64,000 nt of DNA from Acanthamoeba sp. SK_2022b (taxonomy: Eukaryota > Discosea > Longamoebia > Acanthamoebidae): assembly GCA_027943245.1 (NCBI GenBank), contig JANDJZ010000266.1, positions 1 through 64,000 of the forward strand, written 5' to 3'. Positions within the stretch are counted from its first letter, which is position 1. Each line of letters begins with the position of its first letter. This document shows positions 1 through 10,515 of the stretch, in pieces. A program made the translations under genes and the position numbers. Under the pieces are notes generated by a model, which saw only the letters and a program-made list of their open reading frames with translations, did not search any database and was not told the origin of the DNA.

Positions 1-156
1 TCCACTGGACAACTGGAGGGCTAGCTGTCTGGATGTCCTAAAGGTAGGTCTCGCACTAACAAGCACTGGATAACCGAAAGCTATCCTAAGGACATCCTCC
101 ATTGGCTGGCCACAGCGTGGCACCATTAATCGGCTATATGCAAGGCTAAAAAGGAG

Positions 157-238
157 TGAACGGAGTGGGATTTGAACCCACGCATCCGAAGATAACAGTG
201 CCTTAAACTGTCGCCTTAGACCGCTCGGCCATCCGTCC
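157..238 (-). tRNA. tRNA-Leu (anticodon AAG)
   Basis: The reverse strand folds into an 82-nt class II tRNA. The acceptor stem GGACGGA pairs with TCCGTTC and the discriminator is A. The D arm (TGGCCGAGCGG) matches an A box. The anticodon stem ACAGT/ACTGT encloses the loop TTAAGGC, giving anticodon AAG (leucine). A long variable arm precedes the T arm GTGGGTTCGAATCCCAC, which matches a B box. No intron is needed. Confidence 0.95.
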
Positions 239-457
239 CTCGTTGAAAGGTCAATCTAACCCTATTCGCAATGTATGCACAAGTGAACGTGCCTAAGCTG
301 GTTTACCTGAGGTTTGGACTTTGAACCTGCTGCGTTTTAAAAGATGGACTATCATAGCGTCCATGTGGACGAGGTGTTCTAGTTCTAAAGCAAGTTTTCT
401 TTTCATTCCCAGCAACCCAAAAAACAGGAAACTACAGATTAAAAAAAGGAGAAGCTA

Positions 458-529
458 CAGGCCTGCTGGGGGTCGAAACCAGAATCTCCTGATTCGTAGT
501 CAGACGCCTTTCCATTGGGCCACAGGCCT
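458..529 (-). tRNA. tRNA-Arg (anticodon ACG)
   Basis: The 72-nt reverse-strand cloverleaf has acceptor stem AGGCCTG/CAGGCCT and discriminator G. The anticodon loop CTACGAA reads ACG (arginine). The T arm is CTGG-T-TTCGACC-CCCAG, with one T/C mismatch at the loop end of the stem. The 5' part of this gene is repeated just upstream (514-578). Confidence 0.9.
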
Positions 530-578
530 TGCTTGAAATTGCTGAGTTTATTGGGCCACAGGCCTTGCTTGAAATTGC
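514..578. repeat. 36-bp tandem duplication at the tRNA-Arg 5' end
   Basis: Positions 514-542 and 550-578 are identical 29-bp direct repeats, offset by 36 bp. Each holds the first 16 nt of the minus-strand tRNA-Arg plus 13 nt of its 5' flank. The second copy is therefore a 5' tRNA fragment lying upstream of the intact gene. Confidence 0.85.
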
Positions 579-669
579 CGACTTTATACTCAGAGGAAAT
601 AACGACAGGTTGCGTGATTAGAAACAGCTTTAGGGCGCAGGTAAAAGCAGTTTGGTAAAGAGATTATAT

Positions 670-742
670 TGCCCTCTGCCGGGTTTGAACCAGCGACCTC
701 ACGATCTTCAGTCGTGCGCTCTACCAGCTGAGCTAAGAGGGC
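670..742 (-). tRNA. tRNA-Phe (anticodon GAA)
   Basis: The 73-nt reverse-strand tRNA has acceptor stem GCCCTCT/AGAGGGC and discriminator A. The D arm TAGCTCAGCTGG is a perfect A box. The anticodon stem CACGA/TCGTG encloses the loop CTGAAGA (anticodon GAA, phenylalanine). The T arm contains GGTTCAAACC. No intron is present. Confidence 0.96.
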
Positions 743-986
743 GGAGTTGTCTGAGATGATGCTGTTTCCGGTGGAAGATGGTCGAAGAAGAAAAAAAAAG
801 AAGCGAAAGGGTAAAAGAAAAGAAAAGTGCGAAAGAAGCAGAGAAAGGACAAACAATGCTCGTTATGCGGTGAGGCGGAATGGGAGGTTATCGGAAGGGG
901 GAGTTAGGTGAAGACGAGGCCGGGACAGGCCGTGGGGTACATAACCTTAAGGCACCGTAAAAGGCCACAACACGCAAGCGGCCATC

Positions 987-1922
987 ATGTCGGTATCGCT
1001 GGGCACGCCCATCGATTCGTACATCTACCAAACCTTTCAGGTTCGTGCATACCCATCTCCTTCCGCTTCCGGAACCACCAGTCCTGTTCACTGTGAACCA
1101 CGCGCTGACATTGATCGGCGCGCAGGAGATGAAAGCCAAGTCGCTGCATCGGTTCATTATCGCCAAGATTACGAGCGATTATAGCAACGTCGTGGTATGT
1201 GCTACACTACACGCGTTTGTGCATTGAATGCGCTTTGTGAGCAAGTAAGTGGACTGGCCCTTCGCTGATGGCGGCCCACGTCCACGGACGGCAGGTGGAG
1301 TTTCCGCCGAAGCCCTCGCGAGACCTCGAGCTGGCGGGCCGCATGCTCGAGCGCTTGAAGCAGAAGCACGCCACGGCGTCTCTCGCCGACTACGACGGCG
1401 AGGAGCACGGCTCCGATGCCACGGCCCACCTGATCGGGCCCGAGCTGGCCAGGCTTCCGCCAGAGATCTTCACCCACATGCTCTGGTTCTGCTCCGCCGC
1501 GTCGCTCTCCGCTCTGGCCGCCACCTCGTCCTACTGGTGCGCCTCTTCTGCCTTCAATGTGTCGACACGTCGGTCGCATCACGCGCGCGCGCGCGCGAAA
1601 GCTGACGCCGTTGGCCGGGCGCCGTGGCGAACGCAGGCGCAACCGCATCATGTATGACGGCGACCTGTGGCAGAAGATCTCCGACACAGAGCGGCATAGG
1701 CTCGTTCGTTGCCCCTCGCTTCATGCACGCGCGCGCGCGCGCATACACACTGGACGAGACAGGGAGCTGACGCGAACGAGTCTTGCAGGGCATGGGCTGG
1801 AACCAAAGCTGGGAGGACATGGTGTCCAAGCTGCCAAAGGACGACTGCCGCCTGGCCGTCTTCATGTGGGAGCGCGAGCCCAAGCGGTTCCTCCCGCTCT
1901 TCGTCCTCTGGTACCAAACTGC

Positions 1923-1993
<71 letters not shown>

Positions 1994-2366
1994 CGCGCGC
2001 GCATGGCTGACACACACATGTGCCCCAGGGCGCCTGACGGGAGCCGCATCCGGGCCAAGATGGTCTACTGCTCCACGGCCGGCCATTTCAAGTAAGGCGT
2101 CCCGCTTACCTCCCCCTCCAATCCAGTGGCCGACCGACTGACCTCTGCGTGGTTGCCCGCCCGTCGATTCATCGCAGGCGAGCACTCGACTTGGCGGCCG
2201 AGGTGCAGGTACCGTCGTCTCCACTCCCACTCCACTTCTCGCGCACATGGATGGATAGACGGCTGATGATTGTTTGTCATCATTGTGGCATGCGCAGGGC
2301 ACGACATTGAGCGACCTCACCGCCAGCGTGGTGGAGGAGACGCTCAACCTCCGGGGGACGATGTAA
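987..2366 (+). CDS. F-box protein
   Basis: A multi-exon gene read from ATG (MSVSLGTPID) to TAA at 2364-2366. After a short N-terminal module (about 987-1194), the exon starting at 1250 continues in frame (WTGPSLMAAHVHG) into an F-box (IGPELARLPPEIFTHMLWF, near 1430-1535). F-box motifs recruit proteins to SCF ubiquitin ligases through Skp1. Later exons read RRNRIMYDGDLWQKI, GMGWNQSWEDMVSKLP, KMVYCSTAGHFK and a C-terminal segment ending NLRGTM. I see no WD40, LRR or Kelch repeats, so the substrate-binding part is unassigned. Intron 1 (about 1045-1081) is short with a weak donor and is the least certain join. The intron at about 1911-2030 holds a 68-bp (TG)n tract. Confidence 0.7.
1925..1992 (+). 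repeat. (TG)n microsatellite in F-box gene intron
   Basis: A nearly pure 68-bp TG tract followed by GCGCGCGC, between the donor after the LFVLW exon and the acceptor before RLTG. In the sense strand of this gene it reads (TG)n. Confidence 0.95.
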
Positions 2367-2587
2367 AGTCCGGCCCCTAAAGGCTGACGCGGGGGACAAG
2401 GCTGTAAGAGACGTCGGTGGTCTTGGCCGTGCCGTGGCCCCGAAATATGTATAAGCAATTCGCTGGGACAAACCGTGACATACGTCTGGCGTTTGTTCGC
2501 AATTCATTTTCATCACCATCTCCCCTCGCCATTGCCCTCACACTCCTCGACCTGCGCTCCTCTCCTCTCATCTAAAGTTTGTCCAAT

Positions 2588-3080
2588 ATGGGTCACATCA
2601 CCAACTGCTGCGTCATGATCGCTGGCGGGCTGGTGTGCGTGGTCGCCCAGTGCTTCCTGTTCTCCACCGCGGAGAAGCTTCTTCAGCAGACCGCAACGAC
2701 ACTAGTGCTGTTGCCGTCACTCGCTGCTGCGATGTTGGTCTCAACAGGGTGCGTGGGACTGGTGGCTGGCCTCTCGCGTAGTTTGCCCTGCGCGCTGCTC
2801 TACACGATTGGCGTCATCTGCGCCCAATTGACAGGTACACCTTGTTCCCTCGCCTCCCTCTCGCCACACTATGCTCACCTCTTCTGCCTGCCCACCAGCG
2901 GCCATGTTCTTAACGTGGGCCATGGCCTGCGCAAGGGAGCGCAACAACGACGTGGCTGCACTGATCTGCCTGTTGGTCCTCGCGACCACGCTCTTTCTCT
3001 CTGGTTTGCAGGGAGCTACCAAGGCAGAGCACAGGCTTCTTCATGATCTACTTCTTCATCCACCCTTGCCTCTTGCTTAA
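2588..3080 (+). CDS. Small tetraspanin-like membrane protein
   Basis: Two exons (2588-2834 and 2899-3080, phase 1, donor G|GTACAC) give a 142-residue protein. It has four hydrophobic stretches: the first near residues 8-25 (CCVMIAGGLVCVVAQCFLF), two in the middle, and the last ICLLVLATTLFL. The middle part, with STGCVGLVAGLSRSLPCALLY, resembles the TM2-loop-TM3 region of tetraspanins, where a GCxG turn is followed by a short basic cytoplasmic loop. A long cysteine-rich second extracellular loop is not evident, so this is at best a minimal or divergent member. It ends 71 bp before the end of the convergent amidase gene. Another final splice form is possible. Confidence 0.55.
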
Positions 3081-3151
3081 GAAGACTTGTACCCCCACAG
3101 ATGCTCATCAAAACAAGGGAAAACGCGACTTTGCAAAGGGAGAGGAACACA

Positions 3152-5000
3152 TCACGCCTGTCGGACCACGGTGGAGTACTTGCCCTGTCCGGCGGACATA
3201 AGCGTGGTGTAGGTGGTGCCCTGCAGAGCGGTACAGTGAGTAAAAAAGGAAACATGGGGGGGGGGGCAGCGCGCGTGTTGTGTGGACGTACTCCGTTCAG
3301 CACGGGGTGAGTGGACAGCACGCCAAATATGCCTTCGAGCCCCACCTTGGTCCATCCCAGTGTCTCCATTCCTCTGTTGCCCCACTCGCGGTTAGTTGTC
3401 CATCGAGCTCTACACTCTCACTGCACGGGCTTTGGTTTTGGGGTTCCTACCTATTGGCCACTCCGCGCCTGCTGTCGTCAGGGGCCTTCCAGTGGTCATC
3501 GTTGGTTTCCACCTGAGGAAGCGGGATGTCGCTCAGTCGACCATGGAAGCGAAAAAGAAAGAACGCGAATCAACGTAAAAAGAAGGATTCGTTTCCACAC
3601 TCACCTCGAACCACCGACCGTCGTTCACATTGATGTACCACACATCACGGGCGTACTCCCTGCGCGCAAAGGCGAAGCACAAGCAGTGGTGAGCGAGAAT
3701 GGCGACAAGAGAGAAGAGAAAAACGAAGCGCGATGGACATTCACGGTCCTGTCGGGCCGTACCTGTCGCGAGTGATCACGGCGCCCTCACCGCTCTGCGT
3801 GCCGCCAACGATGATGTACGCGGGAGCGGCGAGAGGGGTGGTGGACAAGACAGAGACCGCGTCGGTGAAGTTGGCTGTAGCACGCGCGTCAGGCAAGACG
3901 CGTTAGTTGAACGGGGAAGGCAGTTACGTTTTGACTTCGAAGGGGAGGAGCAGCAGGAGGTGGCTAGGGGGGGGGGAGCAGGGCGCACTCTTGGTACGCA
4001 GGGTGTCGCGGATGAGGAAGCACGACGCCGTAGTGCCGGGCACGAACAGGGCCTGTGGCAAACACCCGTTTCTTAGTCTCGCCGCGTGTTGGTTGTTTAC
4101 AAACGAATACAAACGCACACGTGGCGTGCACCGCACCATGAGAACGTTCTCTATGAGGGTGCCGCTCTCGCGTTGGTCGAGCGAGATGGAGAATGCGCCG
4201 GGACGCATACCGGTGAGCACGCCCACGTAGCCGGCGTAGGTCGTGGCTGGGGAGGAAAAAAATCGTTAAAACCATAAAAAGTAAGATAAAAAGTGACACA
4301 GCACTATAGCGAACACGAACGCGAAGACGAGAGAGCATGTGACAGGTGCACCTACCTGTGAACAGGGTCTGTCCCCTTGTCTGGAAGTCGACCTCGATGG
4401 TGAGGTTGCGCAACAGACTCGCCAGGTTGAAGTCCAGGTTACCTGTGCGAGGAATAATGCTAAATATTTACCCTGTAAAAAATAAAATAAAATAAAATAA
4501 AATAAAATAAGATAAAAACAATATACTTGCAAAATTGATATGTCGGGGGAGGGCGTACGGCCGTGGTAGATGGTGCCGTCCACGCCCTGCGCGACAATAG
4601 AAGTGCAACCGGCTTCGACCTCGTATATGAGGTTGAGCAGCACGGCTTCGCCCAGGCTCATATTGCTAGCCTTGGCCACCGACGCTATTTCGCCACCATA
4701 TTCGCCCAGGTAGCCCATGCGACCCACCTCCTCGGCAAGGCCGACAATCACGGAGATGTAATCCTTCGGAATGAACTGAGCGATCATGTTCACGGCCTGC
4801 TGGAGCCCGTTGCCGTAGTAGGGCAGCATGGCGGCCCACGGCCACCTCTGCTCGGGCGGCAGATCCAAGTTCACCGTCCACCGGCGCGGCGTCGAGTCCC
4901 CCACTTGGCCGGTCGAAGGGGCAAACGAGGCCGAAGCCAGGGCCACCAGGCACAGAGCCACCGTTGCGCACAACACCAGCCCCCTCGTCGAACGCGCCAT
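3152..5000 (-). CDS. Acid ceramidase/NAAA-like amidase
   Basis: The gene starts at 5000 (MARSTRGLVLCATVALC). A signal peptide of about 25 residues predicts a secreted or lysosomal enzyme. Exon 1 runs through YLGEYGGEIASVAKASNMSLG to the key motif AGCTSIVAQGVDGTIYHGR. In N-acylethanolamine acid amidase and acid ceramidase this cysteine becomes the N-terminal nucleophile after self-cleavage. Later exons carry LDFNLASLLRNLTIEVDF, AATYAGYVGVLTGMRPGAF, AYIIVGGTQSGEGAVITRDR, VETNDDHWKAPDDSRRG and TTYTTLMSAGQGKYSTV, in the same order as human NAAA. These enzymes hydrolyse fatty-acid amides such as N-acylethanolamines or ceramide. Amidase identity is firm; substrate is not decided by sequence. The gene ends tail-to-tail with the tetraspanin-like gene. 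At least six introns; an (AAAAT)n run lies near 4480-4510. Confidence 0.88.
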
Positions 5001-5135
5001 GGTCGGCTTACGTCTCTCGCTTGGCTGTATTGGTACTTTTGCCCTCCGGAGCCTCAACAAAAACAACGTTCGGCGATAGGACGACCGCAATGTAAATGGA
5101 TTAGTTTGTGTCGACCGTGCACACGGCCGAGATCA

Positions 5136-5770
5136 TCAGGAAATGGACTCGCCGGCGAGCTTGAGCTTGAGGCGCTTGATGACGGGCGCGCTCTCGTCCT
5201 CCTTCTTGCCGAGCGGGGTGGCGTCCATGCGCGCGCTGTTGATTCCGGCGGCGCCCGTGCTGCTCCCGAGACCGCCGCTGCTGCTGCTGAGCTTCTCGCC
5301 GGGCAGTTTGGCGCGCACGAGCCGAATCTTGCCCGTGCTGCTGTCCATGCTCGCCACGAACTTGCCCTGTTCCAGGTCGACCTCGCTCGCCTTTCGTCGC
5401 TTGCCCTGTGCAGAGCGAAAGCGAAGAGAGCCGGAGGAACGCGAAAGAGACAAGATAGCGAAGAGAATAGAACGAAGGTGAGCAAAGAGACAAGAGAGCG
5501 AAGAGTAAAGAACGAAAGCGAGAGAGAAGCGACGGCGAACCTCGGAGCGTCGGCGGCGATCGGGCTCGCGGACGGCGGACACGTCGATGGGCGGGGCGTT
5601 GGCCTCCACCTGGGCCAGCAGAGAGGCGGACGACGTGGAGAGCGAGAGGAGGCCCTCGCCGAGGTTGACCCGGTAGGCCTCCATCAACGCCAGCCGTACC
5701 CGCAAATCCCACGCCGACACCGGCCCACTGGGCAGCCACACAACACGTTTGAATTCAACCACCAATCGGA

Positions 5771-5829
<59 letters not shown>

Positions 5830-7683
5830 CCATACTTGAGGAAGCTCCAGATGAGATTGCAGGCTTGGTCGTGCAATCGCCGAGCGGGGGAGGTGAGGAG
5901 GTTGGCGGCCTTGTAGCGCACGAAGGGATCGGGGTCGGACTCGATGATGCCCATCACCAGCCGCACCACGTCGCCTTGCGGAAGGCCCAGCTCGCCCAAC
6001 GCTTTCAGCGCCACCACCCGCACCTGTGCGGCGCACAACCGAGGTTGCGAGTGAGTCAGGTGGGCGCAGGCCGCGCGCGCGCACAGGGACACGTGCCTTG
6101 CGGTAGAAGCCGTAGTTGGTGTAGGAGGTGAAGAGGTCGAGGTCGAGTCGGGCTCTGCCGCTGGCCTGCATCTTCTTCATGACCTTGAGGCAGGCCACCG
6201 TCACGCGATTGTGGTAGGACGGCAGCAGCCGCTCCAGGTGCAGGAACCGCTGCACCTGCTTCACGATGCTCTCCCAGCCCCTGCTCTGCTTGGGCTGCGT
6301 GTTGCCTGCGTAAAATAAATAAAATAAAATAAAATAGAAAAGACACGTCAGCATGACGTCAACTCTCACGCGAGGGCAGTCGAAGTCTTTACCGAGGGCT
6401 TCGATGACCGTGGCCAGGTACGAGTAGTCGGAGTAGGGGTTGCCCGTGTTGTCGTTGTGCTTGAGCAGGTGCAGCAGGAATTCGAGCACCTCGTCCGGCG
6501 TAAACCCCTCGGCGTCCCGCACCTACACATCGATGGATCGGTCGGCCACGGCCCCACTACCACGCACGCCCCGGCGGCGAGGTGTCGTACCAGGGAAAGG
6601 GCGACGGGGATGGCCTTCTGGACGTGGTAGGCGGCAAAGTCGGTGAAGTCGTTGGGTCGCATCTGGGAGCCCTCGTCGCCGTCGTAGAAGTAGGCCGAGC
6701 GGAAGTAGCGCAGGAGCGCCTCCAGGGCTGCCCCGCTTGCCTGCGAACCGACGCGCGCGCGAGAGGAGGCCAAAGGCGGGTGAGACCGAATACGGGGGGA
6801 GGGGGAGTCAGGGCCAGGCGGCCTACCTCGCCGCGTATGCGGCCGAGGGTCTCGGCGGCCAGGGCGCGGATGCGGTAGAACATGCGCGGGTTCTCCATGA
6901 GGGAGGCCAGCGCGGCCACCGCAGCGGCCGAGTTGCAGTCGCCTGTGCCCAGCACGCCCTCGTACTGCGCAACCACGTCCCGGTCCAACTCGATCTGGTT
7001 GATCCACATCTTCTCCGGCTGCCTAAACTGCACCTTCCTTTTTTTATATTAAATCAATTAAATAATAATAAGTAATTTAATAATAAATTAAAATCAAAGG
7101 CTAAGTTAGGGCGAGGTGACAAATGTTGCTTTGAAATCGGCTGAGGCGCGTACCGCAGCATTTCGAACTCGGGATCGATACGGATCCAGAGGATGGGCGT
7201 GTCCGACCGTGGCTGCGGCACATCGGGCTTCTCGTCTTCCTTTTCCTTTCACATCGAACGCCACACACGCACGACCACACCACGCACAACGCACAACGCA
7301 CACAACACACACACGCACGCACAATACGCAATACGTGTGGCGTCAAAGCGTGTTTCACGTGCAGCGTAGCGCGGCGTGCCCCAGGTGATGTGTCGGCGCA
7401 GCGTGCAGCGGAGAAGGGAGAGGGGGGAAGGGCACCTCTGGCCCTTCGCCGGGCTGTCCCTTCTTCCGCCGGTTCTTGCGCAGGCGGGAGTAGCAGGGCA
7501 GGTCGGTGCCGTAGAGGTCCTCCTCCAGGTCGAGCAGATGGTCGTGCGCGCCGTCCACCTCGTGCACACGGACGGCCAGCTTGTTGCTCTCGGCCTTGCC
7601 GCCGCTCTGCCGCACCGCGAACTCGATCTGTTTCACTCGCAACGTTAGCAACTTCATGGCCAGTCGTGTGTGCGCGTGTCTGG

Positions 7684-7735
<52 letters not shown>

Positions 7736-7994
7736 CGAGAGAGAGAGAGAGGACCAGGTGGCGCTTGCGATTGAACCAGAAGCCGCACTCGACCTCCACG
7801 CATCCCGAGCCGTGGATCCAGCGCTTGTCGAAACCGTCCTTCTTGAGGTCGTGACCCGTGAGCTTGGCGATGAGCTTCAGGAACCGGTGGAGCGATAGCG
7901 TGGGCGGGAGTGTGCCGGCCTGCGCCTCCGGCGGTGCGATGAGGTGCTGCACCACCTTCCTCATGGCATCGAGACCTGCATGCATGCGCGCCAT

Positions 7995-8056
<62 letters not shown>

Positions 8057-8727
8057 ATGAGTAAGGAGTTGAACGCTCTGTCGTTGTGGAGGCGGCGGTC
8101 GCTCAGCGTACCGAGCAGCTTCTCGATCATGTAAACGACCAGTCGCGCCTTCCACAGCGCCACGTCCTCTTCGGCTCCCACGACCTGCGCCCGATTCACC
8201 GAATGAGCCGCGATGAACTCGTAGCGGAGGGCGGGTGGGTGGGGGGAGGACACGCACCCCGCACTTGGCCAACACCACGTCCTGGCCCCGTTCGCACACG
8301 TAGAGCCCCTGTCGGTACAGGAGCAGGCGGTACTCGTTGTTGCCCAGCGACTTTCGGTACCACAGCAGCGCCACGTAGCCAGCGAGGCCTTCCATCAGCC
8401 ACCAATCCTGCGTGTTCCTGGTGTGTCGACACAAATTCACACAAACACACGCGCGCGCGTCAACAACGTTTAAGGTCGGTGTATGTGCGTGTGTGCGTTC
8501 GTGTGTGCCAGAGTGACATCACTGCGCGTGCGCACCTGATGGGGATATAGTTTCCGAGCCACTGTCGCGCAGCGGCGTCGGCCAGCACCAGGCGGGTGGT
8601 GAGCGTTTGGTCGATGATCGTCTCGTCGTGGAGCAAATGTGTACAGAAAACGGACAGCCCCGCATAGGCGTCCGCCTGTGTGTGCAAGAGGACACGCCGG
8701 CGCGGGTGAGGCGAGCCGTTGCCCCTG

Positions 8728-8774
<47 letters not shown>

Positions 8775-9082
8775 CGTGGCAAGGTCACCTTGGTCCAGGC
8801 GTCCTCGACAAAGACCTGCTTGTAGGACTCGTAGGGAAACTTGACGCCGAAGAACTCCTCGTAGGACTGGATGGCCTGGGCGAGAAACGCCGTGGCGTGG
8901 GCGAGCATCTTGCTCTTCCCGGGCAGGCAGAAGCTGGTGATGTAGGGCAGGTTGGGGTCGACCACGATCTCGAACCGACCGGCGCACACCCCTATCCGTG
9001 CCGGGAAGATCGCCTCATCGATTCTGTTCCACGCATTGGCCACCACGCGGCGCATACCAGTGAGTTCGCTGGCAGTGGCGTT

Positions 9083-9138
<56 letters not shown>

Positions 9139-9259
9139 CACCTGTAGTAGAAGGTGCGTCGAAGCGTGGCTTCCTCGAGTGTCTGCTTCTCGAGCTGGCC
9201 CGATGCCACCACTATGCGAGCGGATCGGTAAACAAAGGTCAGCGTCGTTAGCAACCAAG

Positions 9260-9329
<70 letters not shown>

Positions 9330-10268
9330 ACACACACACACACACACACGAGCGCCAGATCCCATTTCAATGACTGGCATGGTATAGTATAGTGTAATAT
9401 ACCCACGAACTCGGGCTTGACCGTGAACTGCATGGTGAACGGCGAGCGCTCTGCCTCGAAGCACGGGAACCACGTTCGTGCGCCCTCGACGTGGCTCTGT
9501 GAGTACATGTCTACGAGGAGGAGAGAGAGAGAGAGAGAGAGTGTGCGAGAGTGAGAGTCAACGCAGCGAGGTCAGATCGAGGCCTTGACCCGTCACCAAA
9601 AGCGCCTTGTACGCACGTGGTGCTCGGTTGGGGTAGGCGGTCGGGTGCGGCAGCACAAAGTGGAGGCCGGCTTTGGGCTCGGGCAGCGTGTAGTGGACCT
9701 CGATCTTGATCTGGCACGTCTCGTCGCCGGTGGTGTTGACGGTCGTGGGCTTGAGGAGGTGCGGCGGCAGCTCGATGAGCAGCTCGCCGTCCTCCGAGGC
9801 GGAGATCGCTGCGCGGTGAAACACTTCAAACGTCTTCGCGTCGGCGTGAGCCCCCGAGTGCACGATGCGCTCGAGGTAGTTGCGCTGCGCAAACGGGAGG
9901 CCTTCCCCGTTGCACGCCACTCTGCTCACCACTGTGGACACGTGTCCGCACCGGTGCATCGCGTGAGCGGTGGCAGCGTCAGGGTGGGGGGAGGAGGCGA
10001 CGTACGGCATTGGCGGCAGTTGAGCGCGAGTTGCGTGCGTGTGGGTGTGGAGGGAACGACCAGCGTGAAGGTGAGCTCACACCGCCCCTGCAAGTAAAAA
10101 TAAAAATAAGTATTTTCATTACGCTTTGGGTGGACGCGAGGATGGAAACATAAATGATTTTTTAAAAAAACATCTAATAGGAACCTTTGCGCTTGGCCGT
10201 TCAAAGTCGAACTCAAGGACCAGATGCGTGTGGTCCACTTGGTCCACAATCGCCGGTGCCGACGCCAT
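5136..10268 (-). CDS. TAF2: TFIID subunit TAF2 (M1 aminopeptidase-like, inactive)
   Basis: A long multi-exon gene starting at 10268 (MASAPAIVDQVDHTHLVLEF) and ending KLKLAGESIS-stop at 5136. TAF2 is the TFIID subunit that touches core promoter DNA and TAF1. The order is an N-terminal beta domain (RNYLERIVHSGAHADAKTF), the aminopeptidase-like catalytic fold (AIQSYEEFFGVKFPYESYKQVF), GLAGYVALLWYRKSLGNNEYR, a linker domain (GCVEVECGFWFNRKRH) and HEAT/ARM repeats (MENPRMFYRIRALAAETLGRI). Where active M1 peptidases have HExxH followed by QWFGN, this protein reads LVLADAAARQWLGNYI, so the zinc site is lost, as expected for TAF2. The C-terminal tail is basic (VIKRLKLKLAG). Six or more introns contain CA/TG microsatellites. 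It is head-to-head with the gene at 10516. Confidence 0.88.
5774..5828 (+). repeat. (GT)n microsatellite in TAF2 intron
   Basis: A 55-bp pure GT tract. In the TAF2 sense strand it is (CA)n close to the donor after the SFLK exon. Confidence 0.93.
7685..7734 (+). repeat. (TG)n microsatellite in TAF2 intron
   Basis: A 50-bp TG tract followed by (GA)n. It reads (CA)n in the TAF2 sense strand, after the exon ending FWFNRKRHLV. Confidence 0.93.
7997..8054 (+). repeat. (GT)n microsatellite in TAF2 intron
   Basis: A 58-bp GT tract between the TAF2 exon containing RLHNDRAFNSLL and the exon encoding LDAMRKVVQHLIAPP. Confidence 0.93.
8729..8772 (+). repeat. (TG)n microsatellite in TAF2 intron
   Basis: A 44-bp TG tract directly after the TAF2 exon ending VFVEDAWTK; (CA)n in the sense strand. 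Confidence 0.92.
9084..9137 (+). repeat. (GT)n microsatellite in TAF2 intron
   Basis: A 54-bp tract that in the sense strand follows the donor almost immediately (GTGAACACACAC...), after the exon ending RRTFYYR. Confidence 0.93.
9261..9349 (+). repeat. (CA)n microsatellite in TAF2 intron
   Basis: An 89-bp CA tract with a single CCC interruption. It reads (TG)n in the TAF2 sense strand, opposite to the other tracts in this gene. Confidence 0.93.
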
Positions 10269-10515
10269 TCAATCTCGAGCTTGATCCGAAATATTCGTTA
10301 TTTATATTCACGCTTCGGAAGAGAAAAGACAGGAAATGATTGTTTTTTGACGACTACACCACCGCTTGTGGAGCTCCCACAGGCAAGGAGAGAGCAACTA
10401 AAGTCAAGGATGATTCATCACGCAACTGATCTGAGCGTAGGGACGGGACAGACAAAGTGGTCTGGGTCGTGGCAGGCCGAAGAGCAGCGTAAGGCGACCC
10501 CCGGCCGAGCTGGGA

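Noticed and set aside
22..150. A structured or coding element in the first 150 bases
   Set aside because: Short inverted segments are present but no consistent fold, promoter element or open frame could be defended.
1925..1992. Open frames reading poly Val-Cys or Thr-His through the TG/CA tracts (here and at 5.8, 7.7, 8.0, 8.7, 9.1-9.3, 14.8-15.7, 23.0, 47.7 and 60.8 kb)
   Set aside because: They are translations of dinucleotide repeats inside introns; no exon evidence continues on both sides.
4563..6131. A 522-codon plus-strand frame crossing the amidase and TAF2 genes
   Set aside because: It passes through two minus-strand genes and a microsatellite and has no domain content.
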